Of a stretch of 55,622 nucleotides of DNA, positions 48,413-55,622 are shown piece by piece (position 1 is the stretch's first letter; each line of letters begins with the position of its first letter). The translations under genes were made by a program, and so were the position numbers. The stretch covers positions 1 through 55,622 of the forward strand of contig NZ_SPKJ01000017.1 in assembly GCF_009866965.1 (NCBI RefSeq), written 5' to 3'. The notes beneath the pieces are model-generated. The model saw nothing but the letters and a program-made list of their open reading frames with translations, did not search any database and had not been told where the DNA came from. Origin of the DNA: Propylenella binzhouense. GTDB lineage: Bacteria; Pseudomonadota; Alphaproteobacteria; Rhizobiales; Afifellaceae.

Positions 48413-49468
48413 ATGGGCATCATTCGAGCAAGCACGATCCCGAACCCACGCATTTCGCGGCGGACCTTCGTGCAGGGAATCGGCACGGCCGCGGCGGCCA
48501 CCGCGCTGGGCGGCTCCTTCGCCGGCGACGCGCGCGCGGCGGGTCCGCTGATGTGGTACTCGGCCTCCTCCGTCGAATCCGTCGACGGCTGGGCCAAGAT
48601 GTACAAGGAGAAGACCGGCAACACGGTCGAATATTTCCGCACCGGCGGCGTGAAGCTCGCGCAGCGCTTCGCGCAGGAAGCGCAGGCCGGGCAGGCACAA
48701 TGCGGCCCGATCGACGTCTCGATTCCCGGCCTGATGTCGCAATGGGCGCGCCAGGGTCTCTTGATGGAGTACGACAGCCCGGAAGCCGCGCACTATCCCG
48801 ACGACATCCGGATGAAGGGCTTCTGGACCCCGATCAAGGCTTTGGTCTGCTGCATGGCCTACAACGCCGACGTGATCAAGCCGGAGGAGGCGCCCAAGCA
48901 CTGGGAGGACCTGCTCGATCCGAAGTGGAAGGGCAAGCTCGTCACGGCGGACGCCTTTTCGAGCGGCGCCACGCTCCACTGGTTCGGTGCGCTCCGCAGC
49001 GCCTACGGCAAGGAGTTCATGGAGAAGCTTGCCGCACAGGACGTGCTGGTGAAGCAGGGCTCCGGCGAGACCACGGACACCGTCGTCTCCGGCGAGCGCC
49101 CGGTCGCAGCCATGATCCTGCAATATTACGTCTTCGGCGAGATCGACAAGGGCGCGAACCTCAACGTCGTCTTCCCGGAGGAGGGCCTGCCGATCAGCTA
49201 CGAGGTGATCGGCATCTCGAAGGATGCGCCCGACCCCGAGGGGTCGAAGAAGTTCGTCGACTTCGCCCTCAGTAAGGAGGCGCAGACCTCCTGGCAGAAG
49301 ACGTACTACACGCCCTCGATGCGCGACGACGTGGAGCCGCTCTCGCGGGAGCACGGCCGGCGCCCGCTCAGCGAAGTGAAGCGCATCGGCAGTTCCGCCG
49401 CCGACCTCGACAAGCTGTTCGAAGAGCAGGCGGACCTGCTCGACGCGTGGGGCGAGCTCTTCAAGTAG
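48413..49468 (+). CDS. ABC transporter substrate-binding protein (AfuA/FbpA-type)
   Basis: 351-residue periplasmic binding protein, type II fold. Twin-arginine signal with Arg16-Arg17 (ISRRTFVQG) and cleavage near DARAAG, so Tat export is predicted. Body motifs: MWYSASSVESVDGWAKMYKEKTG, CCMAYNADVIKPEEAPKHWEDLLDPKWKGK. This class covers Fe(III), phosphonate, sulfonate and polyamine binding; the Tyr ligands of FbpA are not clear here, so an organic ligand is more likely. Its gene leads the permease/ATPase/ThDP-enzyme operon. Confidence 0.9.
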   Translation: MGIIRASTIPNPRISRRTFVQGIGTAAAATALGGSFAGDARAAGPLMWYSASSVESVDGWAKMYKEKTGNTVEYFRTGGVKLAQRFAQEAQAGQAQCGPIDVSIPGLMSQWARQGLLMEYDSPEAAHYPDDIRMKGFWTPIKALVCCMAYNADVIKPEEAPKHWEDLLDPKWKGKLVTADAFSSGATLHWFGALRSAYGKEFMEKLAAQDVLVKQGSGETTDTVVSGERPVAAMILQYYVFGEIDKGANLNVVFPEEGLPISYEVIGISKDAPDPEGSKKFVDFALSKEAQTSWQKTYYTPSMRDDVEPLSREHGRRPLSEVKRIGSSAADLDKLFEEQADLLDAWGELFK

Positions 49469-49486
49469 GCGCCACCCCAGTACCGG

Positions 49487-49508
49487 ATGCGCCGGGCGTC
49501 CGGCGCGT
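49487..49508 (+). terminator. Intercistronic hairpin between binding-protein and permease genes
   Basis: A 9-base stem ATGCGCCGG / CCGGCGCGT (one G-U pair) with a GCGT loop, 18 bases after the binding-protein stop and 29 before the permease GTG. It has the same placement as the stems at 10106-10130 and 40575-40597. Confidence 0.5.
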
Positions 49509-49537
49509 CTCCCCGGACGGACTGATAGAGCGGGTCT

Positions 49538-51286
49538 GTGGCAGTCTCCGAAGCGGCCGGACAGTACGGGATCGTGATGAGGCGGGTGAGAGCGGCGTCG
49601 CTCCTCGACCCGCTCTTCTACGTGCAGGTCGTCGTCATCCTGTTTCTGTGCGCTCTCATCGTCTATCCGGCGGCGATCCTGCTCGGCATGTCGCTGCGCG
49701 ACGAAGCGGGCGGGCTCACGCTGAAATGGTTCGCCGAGGCCTACGGCAACGCCCGGAATCTCGGCGCGATCCTCAACACGCTCGTGATCGCCTCCGGCAC
49801 CGCGGTCGCCGCCACGATCGCCGGCACCTTCCTCGCATGGGCGGTCGTGCGCACCGACATGCCGGGCCGCCGTCTCGTCGAAATGGCGTCGGTGGTCCCC
49901 TTCATCTCGACCCCCTTCATCGGAGCGCTCGCCTGGGTCCTTCTCGCAAGCCCCGGGGCGGGGCTCCTGAACCAGCTCTGGTCCTATCTCGGCGGCCCCG
50001 GCGTCCTCCTCGACATCTATTCCCTCGGCGGCATGATCTTCGTGGAATCGCTCTACGAGATGCCGTTCGTGTTCCTGATGGTCGCCGGCGCGCTCCGCTC
50101 GATGGATCCGACGCTTGAGGAGGCGTCCCTCTCGGCCGGCGCCGGCCTGTGGCGCACCACCACGCGGGTGACGCTCCCCCTCGTCCTGCCGGCGATCCTC
50201 GGCGGTGCGCTTCTCGTCTTCGTGCTCGCGGCGGAACAGTTCGGCGTCCCGGCGGTGCTCGGCACGCCGGCACGGATCCGGGTCCTCACCACCAGCATCG
50301 TGGAGAGCCAGGCCTCCTACCCGATCCGCCTCGGGCTCGGCGCCGCGCTCAGCGTGACGCTGCTGGCGATCGCGCTCGTGGGGCTCTGGCTGCAGCGCCG
50401 GATGCTCGGGCGACGCTCCTACACCACGATCGGCGGCAAGGGCGCGCAGCCCCGCCGGTTCCGTCTCGGCAGGCTGCGCTGGGCCATCTTCGCGGCCTGC
50501 CTCGCCTATCTCATGCTCGCGGTCGCCCTGCCCTACGCCGCGATCTTCCTGAGCTCGATCCGGACGATCTGGACGGCGGACTTCCGCTGGGACCAGTGGA
50601 CGCTCGAGAATTACCGCTGGGTGTTCTTCGACTATCCGATCACGCAGCGCGCTTTGGTGAACAGCCTCTTCCTCGCGGTGGTCGGCGCGAGCGTGACGAT
50701 GCTCCTCTGCGCCGTCATCTCGTTCCTCTCGCTGCGGACGCGCCTGCCCGGACGCCGCGCGCTCGACTATCTCTCCATGGTGCCGATGGGCTTTCCCGGC
50801 GTCGTCCTCGCCTTCGGCCTCCTCCACGCCTGGATCCACCCGCCGGTCGTGCTCTACGGCACGATCTGGATCCTCTTCGCGGCCTACATGACGCGCTACA
50901 TCCCGATCGGGGTGCGCGCGACCTCGGCGACGCTCGTCCAGATCCACCCCGAACTGGAGGAATCCTCGCTCTCGAGCGGCGCGAACTGGTTCCAGACCTT
51001 CAAGAACGTGACGCTGCCGCTCCTGAAGCCCGGCATGCTCGCCGGCTGGATCCTGCTCTTCATCGCCTTCTCGCGCGAGCTGAGCGCCTCGATCCTGCTC
51101 TATTCGCCGCGGCTGGAGGTGCTCTCGGTCGCGATCTACGACCTGCTTCTCGGCGGCGAGTTCCGCGCGCTCTCCGCGCTCGCCTTCCTGCAGATCGGAA
51201 TGGCGCTGGCGATGCTCGCGCTCGCCAAATGGGTGTCGGGCCTCGACCGCACGCCCGGCGAGCGAACCGGCGGGAGGACGCCTTGA
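49538..51286 (+). CDS. ABC transporter permease with two fused membrane modules (FbpB-type)
   Basis: 582 residues, two six-helix halves in one chain, each with an EAA loop for ATPase docking: LEEASLSAGAGLWRTTTRVT (about 193-212) and LEESSLSSGANWFQTFKNVT (about 473-492). The fusion is usual for the Fe(III)/phosphonate class. GTG start at 49538; a later ATG at 49577 is possible. The stop overlaps the TTG start of the ATPase gene (51283-51286). Confidence 0.9.
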   Translation: MAVSEAAGQYGIVMRRVRAASLLDPLFYVQVVVILFLCALIVYPAAILLGMSLRDEAGGLTLKWFAEAYGNARNLGAILNTLVIASGTAVAATIAGTFLAWAVVRTDMPGRRLVEMASVVPFISTPFIGALAWVLLASPGAGLLNQLWSYLGGPGVLLDIYSLGGMIFVESLYEMPFVFLMVAGALRSMDPTLEEASLSAGAGLWRTTTRVTLPLVLPAILGGALLVFVLAAEQFGVPAVLGTPARIRVLTTSIVESQASYPIRLGLGAALSVTLLAIALVGLWLQRRMLGRRSYTTIGGKGAQPRRFRLGRLRWAIFAACLAYLMLAVALPYAAIFLSSIRTIWTADFRWDQWTLENYRWVFFDYPITQRALVNSLFLAVVGASVTMLLCAVISFLSLRTRLPGRRALDYLSMVPMGFPGVVLAFGLLHAWIHPPVVLYGTIWILFAAYMTRYIPIGVRATSATLVQIHPELEESSLSSGANWFQTFKNVTLPLLKPGMLAGWILLFIAFSRELSASILLYSPRLEVLSVAIYDLLLGGEFRALSALAFLQIGMALAMLALAKWVSGLDRTPGERTGGRTP

Positions 51287-52455
51287 CGAGCCTGATCGTG
51301 GACCGGCTGACCAAGCGCTACGGCTCCGTGCTGGCCGTGGACGGCATCTCCTTCTCGGTCGAGCGCGACGAGTTCATATCGCTGCTCGGCCCGAGCGGCT
51401 GCGGCAAGACGACGACGCTGCGCTGCATCGCCGGCTTCGAGCGCCCCGACGGCGGCGCGATCCTCCTCAACGGCGAGCCCGTCGCCGACGCGGCGACCGG
51501 CTTCTTCCGGCCCCCGAACAAGCGGCATTTCGGCATGGTCTTCCAGTCCTATGCGGTCTGGCCGCACATGACGGTGAAGGAGAACGTCGCCTATCCGCTC
51601 AAGGTCCAGGGCGGCGTCCCGCGCGCGGAGATGGAGGCGCGCGTGGCCGACAAGCTGAGGATCGTCGGCCTCGTCGGCTATGAAGAGCGCTTCCCGACGC
51701 AGCTCTCCGGCGGCCAGCAGCAGCGCGTCGCGCTCGCCCGCGCCCTCGTCATGGAGCCGCGCGCGCTTCTCTTCGACGAGCCGCTCTCCAATCTCGACGC
51801 CAAGCTGCGCGAGCGGATGCGCTTCGAGCTCATCGAGATCCAGAGCAAGCTCGGCATTCCGGCGGTCTACGTCACCCACGACCAGGCGGAGGCGATGGTG
51901 ATGAGCCGCACGGTGATCGTGATGGAGAAGGGCCGCATCTCCCAGTCCGGGCGGCCGGAGGAAGTCTACGCTAGGCCGAAGTCCCGCTTCGTCGCGGATT
52001 TCATCGGTCTCAGCAATTTCGTCGAGGGCACCGTGGCCGGGCCCGCGGGCGACGGCAACTGGCTGGTGCGGACCCCGCTCGGAGAGCTCGTCTGCTGCAG
52101 CGACGAGCCGCTCGCGCCGGGCCGCGCGGCGGTTCTGGCGATCCGTCCCGAATGCATCCGGCTTCAAATCGAGCGGCCGTCCGGACCCAACGTGGTCCCA
52201 GTCACCCTGAAGCAGCGCTACTTTCTCGGCCCCTATTCGGAATATTTCGTCGCCGCGGGCGAGATCCCGCTCCGGGTCCAGGCCAGCGATCCCGTCGAGG
52301 TCGCGCCGGGCGGAACGCTGTTCGCCGCGATCGATCCCGAGCGCTGCCGCGTGCTCGCAGGCGAGGCGAGCCCGGAGGCTGCGCAGGAGATGGCCGTGCG
52401 GGCCACCCATGCCGCCGACCTTGCGTTCCGCACGCCCTCCGTGGGCCTGGCCTGA
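51283..52455 (+). CDS. ABC transporter ATPase (FbpC/PotA-type)
   Basis: 390 residues. Walker A GPSGCGKT (36-43), Q-loop MVFQSYAVWPHMTV, signature LSGGQQQR (141-148), Walker B ALLFDEP (161-167), H-loop VTHDQ, then a C-terminal TOBE-like domain (about 240-360) for regulation. The TTG at 51283 is the start: GGGAGGACGCC lies directly upstream and it overlaps the permease stop. The frame extends far upstream inside the permease gene but that part is not coding. It powers the importer of region H. Confidence 0.92.
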   Translation: MTSLIVDRLTKRYGSVLAVDGISFSVERDEFISLLGPSGCGKTTTLRCIAGFERPDGGAILLNGEPVADAATGFFRPPNKRHFGMVFQSYAVWPHMTVKENVAYPLKVQGGVPRAEMEARVADKLRIVGLVGYEERFPTQLSGGQQQRVALARALVMEPRALLFDEPLSNLDAKLRERMRFELIEIQSKLGIPAVYVTHDQAEAMVMSRTVIVMEKGRISQSGRPEEVYARPKSRFVADFIGLSNFVEGTVAGPAGDGNWLVRTPLGELVCCSDEPLAPGRAAVLAIRPECIRLQIERPSGPNVVPVTLKQRYFLGPYSEYFVAAGEIPLRVQASDPVEVAPGGTLFAAIDPERCRVLAGEASPEAAQEMAVRATHAADLAFRTPSVGLA

Positions 52456-52533
52456 CGTGCCGGCCGAGATCCGTCGAGGCGCCGGCGGGGCGGCGGCCGC
52501 CACCGCCGGCCAGGAAGCCAGGAAAGAACCCGA

Positions 52534-54330
52534 ATGCGCGAGAACATGCTGAATGGCGGCCAGGTCATCGTCGATTACCTGATCCGCGAAAAGGTGCCCT
52601 ATGCCTTCGGCCTGTGCGGCCACGGCAACATCGGGTTCATCGACGCCCTCTACGAGCGCGCGGACGAGATCGCGACGATCTCCGTCCACCACGAGAGCAT
52701 CTCCGGCTTCATGGCGGACGTCTATTACCGGGTGAGCGGGCAGCCGGTCGCGACCTTCACCTCCTGCGGGCCCGGCTCGGCGAACATGCCGATCTCGCTC
52801 GCCAACGCCTATCTCGATTCCGTGCCGTTCCTGGCGATCACCGGCAACGTCCCGACGAGCCAGTTCAACCGCGGCGCCTTCCAGGAGCTCTACCGCCATT
52901 ACCAGGCCGACTTCCCCTCCACGGTCCGCGCCTATTGCAAGCGCGTGTTCCAGCCGACGCGGGGCGAGATGGTGCCGCTCGCCATCCGCCAGGCATGGAA
53001 GACGATGGTGACCGGACGTCCCGGCCCGGTCGTGCTCGACGTGCCCTTCGACATCTTCAAGGAGGCGGCCGCCGAGGAGACGCCGCGGCCGGAGGATTGG
53101 ACCGCCAACATCTCCTGCCGCGCGGGCGCCGATCCCGAAGGCGTCGAGCGGGCGCTCGACATGCTCGTTTCCGCCGAGCGGCCGGTGATCCTGGTCGGGC
53201 AGGGCGTGAAATACGGCCGCGCCACGGAGGATCTGCTCCGCCTCGCGGAGCGCCTGCGCATCCCGGTCGCCTGTTCGGCGAGCGGGCAGGGCGCGATCGA
53301 CAGCCGGCACGAGCTCAATCTCGGGCTCGTCGCCCGCAACGGGCCCTACCAGTCCAACCACGCGACCCGGCAGGCCGACGTGCTGCTCGCGCTCGGCGTC
53401 CGGTTCGACGACCGGACCTCCAGTTCCTGGCTTCCCGGCTATTCGTTCACGATCCCGCCGACCAGGCTCATCCATGTCGACATCGATCCCGACGAGATCG
53501 GGCGGAACTACCCCGTTGCGCTCGGGCTGATGGCGGATGTCCGCACCTTTCTGCGCCAGCTCAACGGAGCGCTCGACGCGCGGGGCCCCGTCGCGGTCCC
53601 GGAAGCCCGCGAGCGCTGGCTCGCTTCGATCGACGGCTGGCGGAAGGAATGGGACGCCTTCATCGAGCCTGGCTTCCACGACGATTCGACGCCGATCAAC
53701 CCGCAGCGCGCCGCCCGCGTGATCGACAGGGCGCTGCCGGAGGATGCGATCCTCGTCAGCGACATCGGCATCCATCACAACTGGCTGATCCAGTTCTGCG
53801 AACCGCGCCGGCCCGATTCCCTCATCGGCTCGATGGGCTTCGGCCCGATGGGCTTCGGCGTCGGCGGCGTGCTCGGCGCCAAGCTCGCCGCGCCCGACCG
53901 GCCCTGCGTCTCCGTCTGCGGGGACGGCGCGTTCTTCATGCACGCCAATGTGCTCGGCACGGCCGTCGAATACGGTCTGCCGGTCGTCTGGGTGGTCTGG
54001 AACAACTACGCCTACGCGTCGATCCGGGGGCTGCAGCGCGGCTATCTCGGCGGACGCGAGCTTGCGACCGACTTCAGGCATCCCGAGACGGGGCAGCCCT
54101 ACAATCCCGATTTCGCGGCGATGGCGCGCGCCGCCGGCATCGACGGCGTCAGCGTCGACCGCGCCGACGATCTCGGCGACGCCATCAAGGCCGCGATCGC
54201 CAGGAACAGGCCCTGCCTCATCGACGCGAATATCGGCGCCGACAAGAACCCGGCCGGCGCCGGCGTCTGGGAACTGCCGGGCCTCGGCGTCGGCAGGCCG
54301 GCGATCGGCTCGCGTTACGAACCCGCCTGA
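52534..54330 (+). CDS. Thiamine-diphosphate-dependent enzyme (acetolactate synthase/decarboxylase superfamily)
   Basis: 598 residues with the three-domain ThDP fold: N-terminal Pyr domain with Glu54 (SVHHESISGFMADVYY) as cofactor-activating acid, central domain, and PP domain with the GDG...NN motif at 463-491. It joins or splits 2-oxo acids via an activated aldehyde. Relatives include acetolactate synthase, glyoxylate carboligase, sulfoacetaldehyde acetyltransferase and phosphonopyruvate decarboxylase; I cannot place it among these. It follows the ABC importer by 78 bases, so its substrate probably comes from the imported compound. The absence of a regulatory small-subunit gene argues against anabolic acetolactate synthase. 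Confidence 0.9.
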   Translation: MRENMLNGGQVIVDYLIREKVPYAFGLCGHGNIGFIDALYERADEIATISVHHESISGFMADVYYRVSGQPVATFTSCGPGSANMPISLANAYLDSVPFLAITGNVPTSQFNRGAFQELYRHYQADFPSTVRAYCKRVFQPTRGEMVPLAIRQAWKTMVTGRPGPVVLDVPFDIFKEAAAEETPRPEDWTANISCRAGADPEGVERALDMLVSAERPVILVGQGVKYGRATEDLLRLAERLRIPVACSASGQGAIDSRHELNLGLVARNGPYQSNHATRQADVLLALGVRFDDRTSSSWLPGYSFTIPPTRLIHVDIDPDEIGRNYPVALGLMADVRTFLRQLNGALDARGPVAVPEARERWLASIDGWRKEWDAFIEPGFHDDSTPINPQRAARVIDRALPEDAILVSDIGIHHNWLIQFCEPRRPDSLIGSMGFGPMGFGVGGVLGAKLAAPDRPCVSVCGDGAFFMHANVLGTAVEYGLPVVWVVWNNYAYASIRGLQRGYLGGRELATDFRHPETGQPYNPDFAAMARAAGIDGVSVDRADDLGDAIKAAIARNRPCLIDANIGADKNPAGAGVWELPGLGVGRPAIGSRYEPA

Positions 54331-54359
54331 ATGCGGCGCCCAAGAAGGTCCTGGAGACG

Positions 54360-55535
54360 ATGATGCGCGGAGAGGAAGCGAAGAACTTTCGGCTGCTCGG
54401 CCACGACCGGTCGGCCGCCTGGGGCGGCGGCAGCCTCGTCGAGGTCAGGCGCGGGCACGCCTATGTCGGCGCGGTCGGCGGCTCGAGCTACAACGGCAGG
54501 GAGGGCTTCACCGTCCACGACGTGAGCGATCCGCGCAATCCGCGGAAGGTCGCCGAATTCCTGGCGCCGCCCGGCATCCACATGCACAAGCTCAGGATCG
54601 TCGGCGACGACATCCTCTACGTGAACTCGGAAGCGCTGCCGGGCGATCGCGGCAAGGGCGCGCGCACCGGCTTCTACATCTTCGACATCAGCAGGCCGGG
54701 CACGATCCGCGAAGTCGGGTTCTACGACATGCCGGGCAGCGGACCGCACCGCTTCGGCGTCGACAACGAGCGGCAGCTCGCCTTCTTCCCGAACGACGCG
54801 CCGGGCTGGGACCGCCGCGTCATCTGGACCATGGACATCCGCGATCCGCTGAAACCCGAAGTGGTGAGCATCTGGGGACTGCCCTCGCAGAGGGCGACGG
54901 GAGAAGGGATCCACAACGATCCGCACCCCGCCGAGCAGACCTGCACCCTGCACGGGCCGCCGATGATCCGGGGCGACCGCATGTTCGCCGCGTTCTGGGG
55001 CGGCGGCGTCGCCATCATCGACTGCTCCGACCTCCGCAACATGAAGCTCGTCGGGCATACGCGGTGGTCGCCGCCCTTCGTCGGTTCCAACCACACGGCC
55101 TGGCCGATCGGGGACAGGCCCTATCTCGTCGTCACCGACGAGGCGCGGGCGAAGCAGAGCTACTGGGACAGCCAGTTCATGTGGATCGTCGATATCCGCG
55201 ACGAGACGAACCCCGTGACGGTCTCCACCTGGTTTCCCGACCGGGAGACCTACTTCCACCGGGCCGGCCGCTTCGGCGCCCACAACATCCTCGAGAACAT
55301 TCCCTCCGAAGGGCCGTGGAAGGACCTCGTCTTCATCACCTATTTCAACGCCGGGCTGCGCGCCGTGGACGTGAGCGATCCGCTCCGCCCGAAGGAGGTC
55401 GGCCATTACGTGCCGGCCGTGCCGGAGGGGCAGGAGGAGATCCAGTCGAACGACATCGGCTGCGACGATGCCGGCCGGCTCTACCTGATCGACCGCTGGG
55501 GCGCGGGAATGCACATCCTCGAATATACCGGCTGA
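54360..55535 (+). CDS. LVIVD-repeat beta-propeller protein
   Basis: 391 residues with repeated motifs of the type FTVHDVSDPRNPRKVAEF, FYIFDISRPGTIREVGFY, WTMDIRDPLKPEVVSIW, AIIDCSDLRNMKLVGH, WIVDIRDETNPVTVSTW and RAVDVSDPLRPKEVGHY, spaced about 50-65 residues, indicating a six- or seven-bladed propeller. No signal peptide, so cytoplasmic. Several conserved His (HMHK, PHRFG, NDPHPAEQTCTLHG, SNHTAW, GAHN) could bind a metal, reminiscent of selenium-binding/methanethiol oxidase propellers. ATG at 54360 with CTGGAG nearby; the longer upstream frame overlaps the ThDP gene and is not coding. It lies 29 bases after the ThDP enzyme; function unknown. Confidence 0.85.
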   Translation: MMRGEEAKNFRLLGHDRSAAWGGGSLVEVRRGHAYVGAVGGSSYNGREGFTVHDVSDPRNPRKVAEFLAPPGIHMHKLRIVGDDILYVNSEALPGDRGKGARTGFYIFDISRPGTIREVGFYDMPGSGPHRFGVDNERQLAFFPNDAPGWDRRVIWTMDIRDPLKPEVVSIWGLPSQRATGEGIHNDPHPAEQTCTLHGPPMIRGDRMFAAFWGGGVAIIDCSDLRNMKLVGHTRWSPPFVGSNHTAWPIGDRPYLVVTDEARAKQSYWDSQFMWIVDIRDETNPVTVSTWFPDRETYFHRAGRFGAHNILENIPSEGPWKDLVFITYFNAGLRAVDVSDPLRPKEVGHYVPAVPEGQEEIQSNDIGCDDAGRLYLIDRWGAGMHILEYTG

Positions 55536-55622
55536 TCGCCCGGGCCGGGCGGCGCGCGGACCCCCGGTGCGCCCGGCCGCGACGGCAAGCGGGAGCCGGC
55601 GGGCTCAGTCCGGCCGGGCCGG

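Noticed and set aside
51136-54081. Minus-strand open frame of 981 codons opposite the ABC ATPase and ThDP enzyme
   Set aside because: No family resemblance and charge-rich composition; the sense-strand genes have complete catalytic motifs.
52534-54330. Biosynthetic acetolactate synthase large subunit
   Set aside because: No small-subunit or ilvC gene is nearby and the operon partner is an importer; a catabolic ThDP lyase or transferase is more likely.
1-55622. Genomic island or mobile element
   Set aside because: No integrase, transposase, tRNA, flanking direct repeat or visible composition break was found, although accessory catabolic gene content is high.

Overview
The window is GC-rich DNA, coding almost end to end, with frequent GTG and TTG starts and many 1-4 base gene overlaps. 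Gene content (tripartite tricarboxylate transporters, a symporter-type sensor kinase, a ScfR-type XRE regulator, PQQ alcohol dehydrogenase, a livJHMGF transporter and large catabolic operons) suggests a soil-type alphaproteobacterium, probably Hyphomicrobiales-like; this is inference from gene style, not a phylogeny. I see no rRNA, tRNA, CRISPR array, insertion sequence, integrase or phage gene.

Layout. (A) 24-2843: a PQQ alcohol dehydrogenase carrying the second metal-site Asp typical of lanthanide enzymes, divergent from a Crp/Fnr-type regulator. (B) 3232-8343: a signalling locus on the minus strand, with a ScfR-like XRE regulator, a single-domain response regulator, a small two-helix membrane protein and an SSS-symporter/histidine kinase. 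(C) 8719-13802: a branched-chain-type ABC transporter, livJ-H-M-G-F. (D) 14022-22961: a seven-gene minus-strand operon (NDP-forming acyl-CoA synthetase, acyl-CoA dehydrogenase, TctC receptor, TctA-TctB fusion, alpha/beta hydrolase, two crotonase-fold proteins), divergent from an IclR regulator (23133-23918). It reads as uptake and side-chain shortening of a phenylpropanoid-type acid. (E) 23944-28348: a HpaB-like monooxygenase, cupin, alpha/beta hydrolase and aspartate-dehydrogenase-like protein, with a MarR gene upstream and a palindrome filling the promoter spacer.

(F) 28520-42938: a catabolic block holding four paralogous alpha/beta hydrolases of the 2,6-dihydroxypseudooxynicotine-hydrolase/FrsA-like type, an orphan molybdenum hydroxylase large subunit, a fumarylacetoacetate-hydrolase-family protein, an amidase, an aldo/keto reductase, a full TctABC system and a LysR regulator. 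(G) 43391-48167: two amidohydrolases, an aldehyde dehydrogenase, a NIPSNAP protein and a 3-hydroxyisobutyrate-dehydrogenase-type enzyme. (H) 48413-55535: an iron/phosphonate-type ABC importer followed by a thiamine-diphosphate enzyme and an LVIVD-repeat protein.

Together the genes look like several neighbouring modules for taking up and degrading aromatic or N-heterocyclic acids, each with its own regulator. The most unusual signals are: (1) a histidine-kinase dimerization-like segment inside the XRE regulator, 26 of 47 residues identical to the kinase encoded three genes away; (2) four co-localised copies of a C-C-hydrolase-like family around a molybdenum enzyme with no visible iron-sulfur partner; (3) perfect palindromes lying exactly in the promoter spacers of the MarR- and IclR-linked operons; (4) a hairpin in three of the four gaps that follow a binding-protein gene of a transporter.
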